In this document: positions 31,637 to 42,000 of the stretch, one piece after another
Layout of the letters: each line of letters starts with the position of its first letter
Position numbering within the stretch: the first letter of the stretch is position 1
Assembly (NCBI GenBank): GCA_003385605.1
Contig: QQUU01000063.1
Span: 1 to 64,000, forward strand
Source of the DNA: Bacteroidota bacterium
Lineage (GTDB): Bacteria > Bacteroidota > Bacteroidia > Flavobacteriales > Schleiferiaceae
Length of the DNA: 64,000 nt
Direction: 5' to 3'
The notes under the pieces: generated by a model
The model's database searches: none
The model's input: the letters and a program-made list of their open reading frames with translations, nothing else
Told to the model about the DNA's origin: nothing
Program-made: the position numbers and the translations under genes

Positions 31637-32995
31637 ATGCGTCCTATTTACGACAGCATCCTTGATACCATTGGAAATACTCCAATGATCAAACTCAATA
31701 AAATCGCGGCAGATTTCCCTTGTCCTGTTTATGCCAAGGTGGAATACTTCAACCCCGGACATAGCGTGAAAGACCGCATGGCACTTAAAATGGTGGAAGA
31801 TGCAGAAGCACGTGGTGATTTGAAACCTGGCGGCACCATCATAGAGTGTACCTCCGGGAACACCGGGATGGGCCTTGCCTTGGCGGCTATTGTTAAAGGC
31901 TACAAGCTCATCTGTACGCTTAGTGACAAACAGAGTAAAGAGAAGATGGATATCCTTCGCGCCATGGGTGCCGAGGTCATCGTATGTCCCACTAACGTCG
32001 CACCGGAACACCCGGACAGCTACTACAGCGTGGCATCTCGATTGAATAAAGAAATTCCCAATTCATTCTACCCCTACCAATACGACAACCTCAGCAACCG
32101 TGAGGCACACTACGAAAGCACAGGACCTGAAATCTGGGAGCAGACGGAAGGCAAAGTGACTCATTTCGTGGTAGGTGTGGGCACCGGAGGTACTATTTCA
32201 GGAGTTGGGAAATATTTAAAAGAGCAAAACCCTGCCGTTAAAGTATGGGGTATTGATACCTACGGTTCGGTATTCAAAAAGTTCCACGAGACCGGGGAAT
32301 TCGACGAAAAGGAAATCTACAGTTACATCACTGAAGGTATTGGTGAAGATATCTTGCCGAAGAATGTTGATTTCGACGTTATTGATTACTTCGAGAAGGT
32401 TACGGACAAAGACGGTGCCCTTGCCACGAGAGAATTGGCCAAGAAAGAAGGTCTGTTCTTAGGATACAGCTGCGGCTCAGCCTTCCAAGGCCTGCGTCAG
32501 CTTAAGGACCAGCTTACCCCTGACGATGTGGTGGTTGTGCTCTTCCACGACCACGGATCTCGTTATGTAGGAAAAGTGTATAACGACGATTGGATGCGCG
32601 ACAGAGGATTTCTCGCTCCTGCCAACAAAGTCGCGAAAGACCTCATTGACGGACACAGTCATTTGCCTTTAGTGACGGTCAGCCCTACTGCCCCAATCAG
32701 CAACGCGGCAAGCTTGATGAAGACACATGACATCACCCAGATTCCAGTTATTGAAGCGGGAAAAGTGGTCGGTGCCATTGACGATCAATGCATACTGAAC
32801 TGCATGCTAGACAACCCAAATTCCAATGTACTCATTGGTGAAGTGATGGGTGCTGCCTACCCTGTGGTCGAGCTAACAACGCCAATAGAAGACGTGGCTC
32901 GTATGGTGAAAGAAGGACACCGCGCAGTACTCGTTGAATTTGGCGAAGGGTATCACATTATCACCAAGCAAGACATTATCACAGCGATGAGCTAA
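31637..32995 (+). CDS. Cystathionine beta-synthase-like PLP enzyme with CBS domains
   Basis: A 452-residue fold-type II PLP enzyme. The catalytic lysine is in PGHSVKDRMALKM, the phosphate loop is TSGNTGMGLALAA, and GTGGTISGVGKYLK is the second glycine-rich loop. Two CBS repeats fill about residues 335-452 (ITQIPVIEAGKVVGAID and the VELTTPIEDVARMVKEGHRAVLVEF region). The architecture is that of eukaryote-type cystathionine beta-synthase without the haem domain; such bacterial enzymes join homocysteine with serine or O-acetylserine, or make cysteine directly. Homocysteine use would connect it with metH and metK at the left of the window, but it is far from them. CBS domains often bind adenosyl ligands including SAM, so allosteric activation is possible. 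Confidence 0.9.
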   Translation: MRPIYDSILDTIGNTPMIKLNKIAADFPCPVYAKVEYFNPGHSVKDRMALKMVEDAEARGDLKPGGTIIECTSGNTGMGLALAAIVKGYKLICTLSDKQSKEKMDILRAMGAEVIVCPTNVAPEHPDSYYSVASRLNKEIPNSFYPYQYDNLSNREAHYESTGPEIWEQTEGKVTHFVVGVGTGGTISGVGKYLKEQNPAVKVWGIDTYGSVFKKFHETGEFDEKEIYSYITEGIGEDILPKNVDFDVIDYFEKVTDKDGALATRELAKKEGLFLGYSCGSAFQGLRQLKDQLTPDDVVVVLFHDHGSRYVGKVYNDDWMRDRGFLAPANKVAKDLIDGHSHLPLVTVSPTAPISNAASLMKTHDITQIPVIEAGKVVGAIDDQCILNCMLDNPNSNVLIGEVMGAAYPVVELTTPIEDVARMVKEGHRAVLVEFGEGYHIITKQDIITAMS

Positions 32996-33024
32996 GAAGG
33001 CTTGCGCGTTGTATCTTGCGGGAT

Positions 33025-34452
33025 ATGGCACAAAAGAAACACACTCTACAGCTGCTACTGGCATTGAGCCCATTGGTAGTGCTCATGCTTTTGCTTTGGT
33101 TCAATGTTGGTTATGTCTACGGCGACGATGCCCTAAGTGGTTCCAACCAAGTCATCCTGCTCGTTTCAGCACTTGTTGCAGGCGGTATTGGTGTGGCGAA
33201 CGGAACGAAGGTCGAAGCCATTCTGGATAAAATCAAGGCCAATGTGAAGGATACGGCCAGTGCCATCTATATCCTTATTCTCATTGGCGGACTTGCAGGG
33301 ACTTGGCTCGTTGGCGGTATTGTGCCGGCCATGATTTACTACGGACTGGACCTGATTAATGCCACCTTCTTTTTACCGACGGCTGTGATTATTTCTGCCC
33401 TAGTTAGTTTGAGCACCGGTTCGTCTTGGTCAACAACCGCAACGGTAGGTATCGCACTCATGGGGATTGGACAAACCATGGGAATTCCTGTTGCCATTGT
33501 TGCAGGTGCCGTCATCTCGGGTGCCTATTTCGGCGACAAATTAAGTCCGTTGAGCGATACGACCAACCTTGCCCCTGCTATGGCAGGTACGGATCTATTC
33601 ACGCACATCCGTTACATGCTTTACACGACGGTACCTAGTCTAGTTATATCGTTAATCCTGTTCACGATTATAGGCTTGCGCTATTCCAATGGCGCCCTGA
33701 ATGCCGAAGAAATTGCAGTAGTTCAAAACCTCATCGCTGAGACCTTTAACGTAACTCCTTGGGTATTCTTGGTCCCTGTAGGGGTCATTGCACTTATTTC
33801 TCAAAAGACAGATGCATTGGTCGCTATTTCCGTTGGTATACTAGGCGGTCTTGTTATGGCCTTACTGTTCCAAGGAAACCTGTTGACCCAACTTGGCAGC
33901 GGTGAATATCCGTTGTATGAAACCGCCATGCGCAGTGTATATGGCGATATATCCATTCCTAGCGATAACCCTATTCTCGCCGATCTCCTGAGTAGCTCCG
34001 GCATGTCGGGCATGATGGGCACCGTATGGCTCATCCTTAGTGCAATGGCCTTTGGTGGTGCGATGGAAGCCTGTGGCTTTTTAGCAACCATTACCACAGC
34101 TATAGTCAGTCTTGCCAAGAATACGGCATCGCTAATTACAAGTACACTTGTCGCTTGTGGAGTATTGAACGTAACTGCTTCCGACCAATATTTGGCCATT
34201 GTTGTGCCTGGTAGAATGTTCAAAGACGTGTACGATAAACGAGGGTTGGCACCGGAAAACTTGAGTAGAACGCTTGAGGATAGCGGCACAGTGACCTCTG
34301 TACTTATCCCATGGAATACTTGTGGTGCCTACCAGAGCTCTGTATTAGGGGTGGCTACTGGCGATTATTTCATGTACGCTTTCTTTAATCTGATCTCACC
34401 GGTAATGACGCTCATTTACGCCTGGTTCGGCATTAAGATTCGTAAAAAGTGA
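33025..34452 (+). CDS. Na+/H+ antiporter, NhaC family
   Basis: A 475-residue polytopic inner-membrane protein of the NhaC family (ion transporter superfamily), with about 12 helices. Visible family segments are LVSALVAGGIGVANG, IVSALVSLSTGSSWSTTATVG and GAYFGDKLSPLSDTTNLAPAMAGTDLF, the conserved central signature. The C-terminal repeat has ASDQYLAIVVPGRMF and VTSVLIPWNTCGAYQS. It exchanges cytosolic Na+ for external H+, as expected in a marine cell. The ATG at 33025 is chosen over an upstream TTG; TATCTTGC overlaps that TTG and ends five bases before the ATG. Its stop overlaps the start of the next gene (GTGA), so the pair is translationally coupled. Malate/lactate or amino-acid antiport is known for some NhaC relatives and cannot be excluded. 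Confidence 0.9.
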   Translation: MAQKKHTLQLLLALSPLVVLMLLLWFNVGYVYGDDALSGSNQVILLVSALVAGGIGVANGTKVEAILDKIKANVKDTASAIYILILIGGLAGTWLVGGIVPAMIYYGLDLINATFFLPTAVIISALVSLSTGSSWSTTATVGIALMGIGQTMGIPVAIVAGAVISGAYFGDKLSPLSDTTNLAPAMAGTDLFTHIRYMLYTTVPSLVISLILFTIIGLRYSNGALNAEEIAVVQNLIAETFNVTPWVFLVPVGVIALISQKTDALVAISVGILGGLVMALLFQGNLLTQLGSGEYPLYETAMRSVYGDISIPSDNPILADLLSSSGMSGMMGTVWLILSAMAFGGAMEACGFLATITTAIVSLAKNTASLITSTLVACGVLNVTASDQYLAIVVPGRMFKDVYDKRGLAPENLSRTLEDSGTVTSVLIPWNTCGAYQSSVLGVATGDYFMYAFFNLISPVMTLIYAWFGIKIRKK

Positions 34453-35642
34453 AGCAGCGTCGCCTAGGCCTTAAAGAGAATTGGCCACTCTTTACACTGT
34501 TGGTTCTCATGAGTGCTTTTGTGGGCGCGATGGTCGGTTTTGAGCGCAGTCTACTGCCTGTGATCACCTCGAGCTGGGGCATGGAAGAAGCACAATCTTC
34601 GCTCATCATGGTGGCAACTTTTGGTCTATCGAAAGCTGTGGCCAATTTATTCACGGGTCACCTACTCACCAATATTGGACGGAAGTGGTCCTTAGTTTTA
34701 GGCTGGTGCATTGCGGCAATCATTCCCTACCTCCTCTTAACCATGAATGCACCTTGGATGGCTGTTGCCGCCAATGTGGCGCTTGGTCTAAGCCAAGGCA
34801 TCACTTGGTCTACAACAGTTATCATGAAGATAGACATCGTTGGCAAGCGTCTTCGGGGTACTGCCATGGGTCTAAATGAGAGTGCAGGCTATCTCGCAGT
34901 GGGTGGAGCCTCTGCACTTGCAGCTTCGTTCATGGACACCAATGGCGATTTTCGCTACATATTGATTGCCAGCGGCGCCGTGGTGCTTCTCGCACTTATT
35001 ATCGCCCTACTCTTTTTACCAGATACACGCCCTTGGGCCTTGGTGGAAGCACAGGAAGAATACGATACTTCAGAGACTACTCCCGCTAATATCTTCGCCC
35101 ATACGACCTGGCAGAACCCCCCTTTACGATTATTCAGCGTGGGCGGTCTGATCAATAATGCGAACGATGGCATTTTATGGGCACTAGTGCCCGTTACCTT
35201 GCTTTCAATGGATGCGAGTCTCACGACTATTGGCTTTCTTACCGGTATTCATGCAGCGTCATGGGGTTTGGGCCAATTGTTCACTGGTCCTTTATCCAAT
35301 ACAGGGAACATAAAGACACTTTGCGCCTCAGGAATGATCTTACAGTCGCTTGGGCTGTTTCTTTTTCCAGAGGGTGCTCTTTCAGTAATTCCCTACCTAC
35401 TCATTGGAATAGGAACCGCACTAGTCTACCCGACCTTCTTGGTCGGCATTAGCAATAACAGTCACCCTATATGGCGACCTAAGGCATTGGCAACGTATCG
35501 ATTTTGGAGAGATATGGGGTATGTCTTTGGCGCACTCACCGGATTCGCTGCGGGAGCTCTCGGCTATCCATCGCTTGCCTATTCAATGATAGCTTTGCTC
35601 ACACTTTTTAGCGGCATCTCTTTTCTATTACCTAAAGACTAA
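34449..35642 (+). CDS. MFS transporter
   Basis: A 397-residue major facilitator protein with 12 predicted helices. The loop between helices 2 and 3 has GHLLTNIGRKWSLVLG, the MFS signature. RLRGTAMGLNESAGYLAVG lies in the helix 4-5 region and resembles drug/metabolite exporters. The start is a GTG that overlaps the nhaC stop by four bases (GTGA), and yjdM follows three bases after its stop, so nhaC, this gene and yjdM form one operon. The substrate cannot be read. Coupling to a Na+/H+ antiporter does not identify it. Confidence 0.82.
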   Translation: MKQRRLGLKENWPLFTLLVLMSAFVGAMVGFERSLLPVITSSWGMEEAQSSLIMVATFGLSKAVANLFTGHLLTNIGRKWSLVLGWCIAAIIPYLLLTMNAPWMAVAANVALGLSQGITWSTTVIMKIDIVGKRLRGTAMGLNESAGYLAVGGASALAASFMDTNGDFRYILIASGAVVLLALIIALLFLPDTRPWALVEAQEEYDTSETTPANIFAHTTWQNPPLRLFSVGGLINNANDGILWALVPVTLLSMDASLTTIGFLTGIHAASWGLGQLFTGPLSNTGNIKTLCASGMILQSLGLFLFPEGALSVIPYLLIGIGTALVYPTFLVGISNNSHPIWRPKALATYRFWRDMGYVFGALTGFAAGALGYPSLAYSMIALLTLFSGISFLLPKD

Positions 35643-35645
35643 ATC

Positions 35646-35975
35646 ATGTCTGATTACCCGCCTTGTCCTGAATGTAAATCGCCGTATGCCTACGAAATGG
35701 ACGCGCTCTTAGTGTGTCCTGAATGTGGTCACGAATGGAATCCTGAAGATGTCGCGAAAGAAGGCGCTGTATATGATGCCAATGGGAATGTCCTACAGAA
35801 TGGCGACAGTGTAGTAGTCATCAAATCGCTCCCGGTGAAAGGTGCTCCTAAGCCCATTAAGCCCGGTACTAAAGTCAGCCGCATAAAGCTCGTGGATGGC
35901 GACCACAATATCTCGTGTAAGATCGACGGGTTCGGTGCAATGATGCTCAAAAGCGAGTTTGTCAAAAAGGCGTAA
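35646..35975 (+). CDS. yjdM: YjdM/PhnA-family zinc-ribbon protein
   Basis: A 109-residue protein with an N-terminal zinc ribbon ([22 protein letters not shown], two CPEC knuckles read separately) and a C-terminal SH3-like domain ([19 protein letters not shown] and [22 protein letters not shown]). This is the YjdM family, formerly called PhnA although it has no proven role in phosphonate use. It is a small cytosolic protein of unknown function. It ends an operon with nhaC and an MFS gene and is followed by a strong terminator. Confidence 0.93.
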   Translation: MSDYPPCPECKSPYAYEMDALLVCPECGHEWNPEDVAKEGAVYDANGNVLQNGDSVVVIKSLPVKGAPKPIKPGTKVSRIKLVDGDHNISCKIDGFGAMMLKSEFVKKA

Positions 35976-35997
35976 GCCAAATTTTCTGATCCATAAA

Positions 35998-36026
35998 AAA
36001 AGCCGCCCCGATGGGGCGGCTTTTTG
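35998..36026. terminator. Bidirectional terminator
   Basis: A 13-bp perfect stem (35998-36010 with 36014-36026) has a GAT loop, an A-run on one side and a T-run on the other. It lies between convergent stop codons at 35975 and 36044. Confidence 0.92.
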
Positions 36027-36043
36027 CTTTATCGCTATTAGAA

Positions 36044-39000
36044 TTACTTCACAATCTGAACGCGCTCTTGGAAGAGCTGACCGTTGTTCAACACTCGTAA
36101 TACGTACGTACCTGCGCTTAGGTCGCGAACATCTATTACTTGGTTGGACATACCGTTCGCATTCATCTCTACCACTGTGCGGCCAAGCGCATCAATGAGT
36201 GAGATGGTACCTTCCATACCTGCGTCACTCTCAAGAGTGATAAATCCTTTCGCAGGATTCGGGAATACCTTCACATTAAATAGCGTGTATTCGTCTTCGC
36301 CTAGAGCATCTCCTAAGACGCTCGAGTAGGTATCTGAATCACCACAAGTATTGTAAACCGTGAGGCTCACTACGTAAGTGGTAGAAGTCACTGCATAGGT
36401 ATGAAGCGGATAATTTGACGTCGTATTGGTATTACCGTCACCGAAGTTCCACAAGTAGCTGCTACCACCTGTCGAATTCGTACCGTCAAATTGAACCTGC
36501 ATACCACTACCACCAGCACTTATAATTTGTGCTGAGAATGTTGCTGTCGGCTGCACACAGATAGTCACAAAGAATGTGGTATCTGCTTGATCGCCACAGG
36601 CATTGTAAACCGTTACATCTACTTGGAAATTACCTGAACCAGAATAGGTATTCGTTGGGTTCAATCCATTACCTGTATTTCCGTCTCCGAAGGTCCAGTA
36701 GGCTGAATCGGCCCCTGCAACGCCCGAAGCATCAAAGTTGATGTCAAAGGCACTCTGCGTGTAGGTAATATTCGCCGTTGTCAATTCTTCACAAACCTGA
36801 ATGGTATCCACAAAGTCAATGCTTTGGTTACACGAATCCGTTGCCGTCAACGTCACCACATAGGTACCACCAGCACCGTAGATGTGTGTCGGTGTGTCAC
36901 CCGTGCCGTTGTTTCCGTCGCCGAAGTCCCAAGCATAAGTAAGCGCAGCACCTGTCGAAGCTGTTGCATCAAAATCAACACTCAAGAAGTTATCCGTGAA
37001 TGTAAATGTTGGCACTGGCGCTGGACATGGTGAACTACAGTTCGCAGAACCTTGGTACTTGATACCTGGTGTCATGGAACCATTAGCCACACTCGATACA
37101 ACAACGCCATTCGGATCTTTAAGTGTGTAACCACACTCGTCGTCCCATTGACCGTTATCGATAAACTCTAGATAAAGTGTATCACCGTCACAGACGTTAA
37201 AGGTGAAAGTCTCACTTGATCCAAGAGCACCAGTTGTGTTACTCATCGTGTAGTTGGTCGTCACTGAGCCAGTAGTTACAGCCAATTGGTGGAACACACT
37301 GTATTGTCCATTCGCGCCCCATCCATCGCCGTAATCATCACCAAGCTCAAGCGTGTAGGTACATCCACCTGTACAAGTGAATGTAGTTGCAGATGCAGGA
37401 CCTACCCACATACTCACATCCCCAGCACCACAAGAATCGCGTACATAGAAATCGTACGAAGCACCTGAGGTTAGACCGGTCACAGTAAATGGATTCGTAA
37501 GAGCATTCACAATGGTACCCGTTCCAGGCGTAAAGCCAGGAGCACCGTATTCGATTTGCCATGCTGTTGAACCACCAGTGGTCCAGCTTACATCCACATC
37601 AGTCGTTGATGTCGCTACAGCAGTCACTGCAGTTGGCTCAGGACACGTTGGCGCCTCGTCAATACTTAAATCATCGATAGCGATATCACCCCATTGAGCA
37701 TTGTTACCGCTCGATTTAGTTGACGTGAATCTAATTTTCACTGTTTTATTCGCATAAGAGCTCAAGTCCTCAACGACTTCGATCCAGTTGTTTCCTTGGT
37801 TGCCTGAGATTGAATCTAGATCAACCCAAGTACCTACCGCCACATCTTGGATAGCCCAAACAAGCGTTCCCTGTGAACCGTTCCCTTGTGCCCACATGTG
37901 GTACCAGAACTTCATTTCTGGAGTAGTTAAAGCACTTAGATCAATACTTGGTGAAGTCAATGTAGCAGAAGGTGTTCCTGAAGAGAAGCTCGATTCCGTG
38001 TACACATAGCTACCAAAGCCGCTAGTATGATCACCCGAAGGACCTGTAGGACCCGTAGCTGTCGTACCCGTTCGTCCACCCCAACGGTAGTTGGTATCTG
38101 TATCTGTACGTGACCAACACGGGCTAATAGTTGCCCCTATGTTGTGCCCTTGGTTGTTATCCGTTCCGCCAACGAAACCGTTGTCGAAGTTTTCTAGGTA
38201 TGGAGCTACCGCTGTACCACAGGCTGTAGCTGCAGCAAAGGCACCTGCCCAATCACTAACATCGGTAGCGCTACATGAGTCACGAACCCAGAAGTCGTAA
38301 TACGTCGATGGTGCTAAACCAGTAACCGTGTATGGGTTCGTCGTGGCATTAACGATGGTACCTGTGCCCGGCGTAAAGCCTGGAGCACCATATTCGATTT
38401 GCCAGTTACTAGCACCACCCGTTGTCCAGCTCAATGTGATTGAGGTAGTCGTGCTGGCAGTACTTGCGATTGCCGTTGGTTTCAAACAGGTAGGTGCGTT
38501 ATCGATTTCGATATCATCAATCGCCCAGTCTGCCTGCGTAGAAGTAAACCCAAAAGTACTTGCACGAGAGCCTGTAAAGCGAACTTTGATGGTATCGCCT
38601 GCGTACGAACTTAGGTCAATAACCGCCTCTTGCCAAGGATCACCAGGACCCGACTGAAGCGTGTTGTTTGTACTGTTGATGGTCAATTCCGAAGTCCATG
38701 TCGAACCGTCGTAAATCTCTACTTCCATTTCATCGATATTGCCACCTGCAGCATGCCACCAGAAAGAAAGTTCAGGTGTGCTTAAGGTATCCAAATCAAT
38801 TTCCATAGTCTCCATATCGGCCTCTGTATCGCCATTAAAACCAAAGCTTGTTTCAATGTAGCCGTACTTACCAGAACCTGAAGTGTGGTCAGCAGAAGGC
38901 CCCGTATTGTTTGTCGGAGTTGCACCTGTACCGGTCTGCCAGAAGTACGTTGTCGAAGTACTTGTAGTGTAACAACCGTCGAAATCACCGGTTGAAGCGT

Positions 39001-42000
39001 CAAATCCGGTTCCTTCGAAATCTTCTGTCCAAGGCGCTGTTTCCATACCACAAAGCGTGGTAACAGTAATAGGCCCCTCCCACGGGCTCACATCTCCTGC
39101 TGCACAAGAATCTCGTACATAGATGCTGTAGGTCGTGTTCGGTGATAAACCAGTCAAAGTAAATGGATTCGTACCTGCAGAAACAATGGATCCTGGCGTG
39201 TACTTCACCAACCAGTTGGTTGAACCACCAGTCGTCCAGCTCAAATCGACACTGTTACTAGTGACGTTCGAAGCAGCAAGGTTTGATGGCTTCGGACAAT
39301 TTGGCTTTTCGTGAATATCCACATCGTCCAAACTGATATCTACTTGGTTGTTGAACCCTTGGTAGCGATGTGCAATGAATTTCACTTGAATAGTGTCACC
39401 GGCATATGCCGTCAAATCTACTATCTGCTCTTTCCAAGCATCGTTAGAAGAAGATTGCTGCGCACCGTTAATTGTGCTCAGAGTGGTCCAAGAACCGCCT
39501 GCAGTTCTCACTTGCACCACCAACTTATTGATGAGAGTACCGTACATGTGGTACCAGAAGGTCATCTCTGGAGTAGTCAATGGGCTGACATCCACCAATG
39601 GTGAAATGAGCTCATTGGTAAATATGGAACTACCACCAAAACCAGTATTGGCCTCCGTAAATGCGTAGCCGCCTGAACCAGAAGTATGATCTCCGGAAGG
39701 ACCAGTATTGTTACTGTGGTTGGTCGGTGGACCGGCTTTCCAAAAGTACTCCACCGTATCATTGCGCTGCCAACAACCGTCAATCTGACCCGGTGTTTGG
39801 TTCGCACCTGTTACCCAAGACGTAGAATCAAAATTCTCGGTGTAAGGAGCGGTTAATGGGTTACACAAAGTATTAAACGTAATAGGTCCAATCCACATTG
39901 AAGCACCTAGGGCACCACAAGTATCACGTACATATGCGTCGTATGATGTTCCTGCTGTCAAACCTGTTGCTACGCCTGTAGTCGTGGTCAAATTCGTTAA
40001 ACCTGTGGCCGAAGGTGTGAAACCTGCAGTACCCACTACTAAGTTCCAAGTAGTCGAACCACCTGTCGTCCAAGAGAAGGTAGCTGTAGTCGAAGTGACG
40101 TCTGTCAAAGCAAAGTTTGACGGATCAGGACACAATGGTTGGTCCTCTACCACTACTTCATCGATAGCGATATCACCTTGAGATCCGTTTCCTTTGGTTG
40201 CAGACCAGCGAAGAACAATCGTATCGCCAGCAAAACCGCTCAAGTCTACCTCTTCAAACAACCACTGGTTTCCTTGGTTCCCTGACTTCGTGAAATACGT
40301 GTCCCAAGTTTGAGTAGAATCTACCCATACCTGAAGTTTTAAGGTGTTTACGAAGAAACCGCGCATGTTGTAGTAGAAGCTCACCTGCGGTTTTAGCAGG
40401 GCACTCATATCAATCATTGGTGACTCCACAAACGCTTCCTGGTTTGGTGCACCACCCGACGCTTCTGCGTAGAGGTAGTTACCTGAACCGCTAACATCAG
40501 TTGTTGGACCAGTCTGTCCTGTCGTTGTTGTCCCAGACCGCACACCCCACGAGAATGGCGATGACGGTAAAGTATCTTTCTCAGGAGTACGCACCCAACA
40601 TGCTGCAAGTGCATCACCTGTATTGTAAACCCCAGTTCCTGCGGTCCAAGTTGTAGAATCAAAGTCCTCGCTCCATGGAGCAGTTACTGGCGTACAGTGG
40701 GTTGTGGCTAGGATAGGTCCCACCCATCCAGATTTGTCTGTTGGTCCACAAACTTCACGTACCCAAAACTGATAGGTTGTACCACTACTAAGCCCAGTTA
40801 CTTCTTTTGGATTCGTTGAAGCACTAATTGTAGTATTGGCTGTGGCTCCTAAGGCTGCACCTGGTGCCCCGTACTGAATGTCCCAAGATGTAGCATTAAC
40901 AGCCGTCCATCCTAGTGTGATGCTTGTCATCGTACGACCTACCACCAACAGGTTTGATGGATCCGGACACGTTGGCGCCTCTTGGAAACCAAAGTCGTCT
41001 ATGGCAATATCCGCTTGGTTTGCGTTACCAAAGCCACGAGAAGCCGAGAAACGAACCAAAACGGTGTCGTTTACGAATTGGCTCAAAGTATACGTCTGTA
41101 GTAAGAATGTATCTGAAAGTGCCGTTTGTTGTGGACCGTTGATTGCACCAACGTTCACCCAACCTGTACTCTTTGACCAAACTTCTGTTTTCAATTCGTT
41201 GATCTGTGCACCACGCATGTGGTAATAGAAATTAAGCTCAGGAACACTGAGTGCGCTTAAGTCAATTAATGGAGACGTAATTTCTGCTACACTTTGGTTC
41301 GCTGCACCTGAAGCTTCCGCGTAAATGTATTGGCCTGAACCGCCTCTACCGGCAGATGGTCCTGTGCCTGGGGTACCTGTACTATCGTCAGCAACACCCC
41401 ATGCGTAGCCTTGGCCACCGTTAGGGCTTGTTGGATTTCTCAACCAACAAGAAGGCACCGTTGAGCCGTCGTTGTCAAAACCTGAACCAGGAACCCAGTC
41501 CGTGGTGCTGTTAAAGTTTTCTGTGTATGATGTAGTGAAAGTAATTGGTGCACAGCGCGTTGAATCTTCAGCAGCTGCCGACCAAATACTCGTATTTCCT
41601 ACCGCACATGAATCACGAACAATGAACTCGTAGGATGTTGATGCAGTAAGACCTGTAACCACAAATGGGTTAGTTAACGCTGCTAGTCTTGTCCCTGTAC
41701 CTGGAGTAAATCCTGGTGCACCGTATTCTACTTCCCAAGAAGATGAGCCACCTGTAGTCCAAGACAATTGTGCTTGATCACTCATGGTCCAGTCCACAGC
41801 AAGGTTGGTCGGCTGGAAACATGTTGGCGCAGGATAATGATTAACAATGATTTGGTAAGTACTGTCGGTAATCTTAGCCGAGTTAGTATCACAAGCCGCT
41901 GTAAACGCTTGACGTAGCGGATGTAACTTAAATACCAAGAAGGTATCCGTGACCGCTCCATTAAATTCATTGATGGTTCTTGATACGGATTCCGTCGTAC

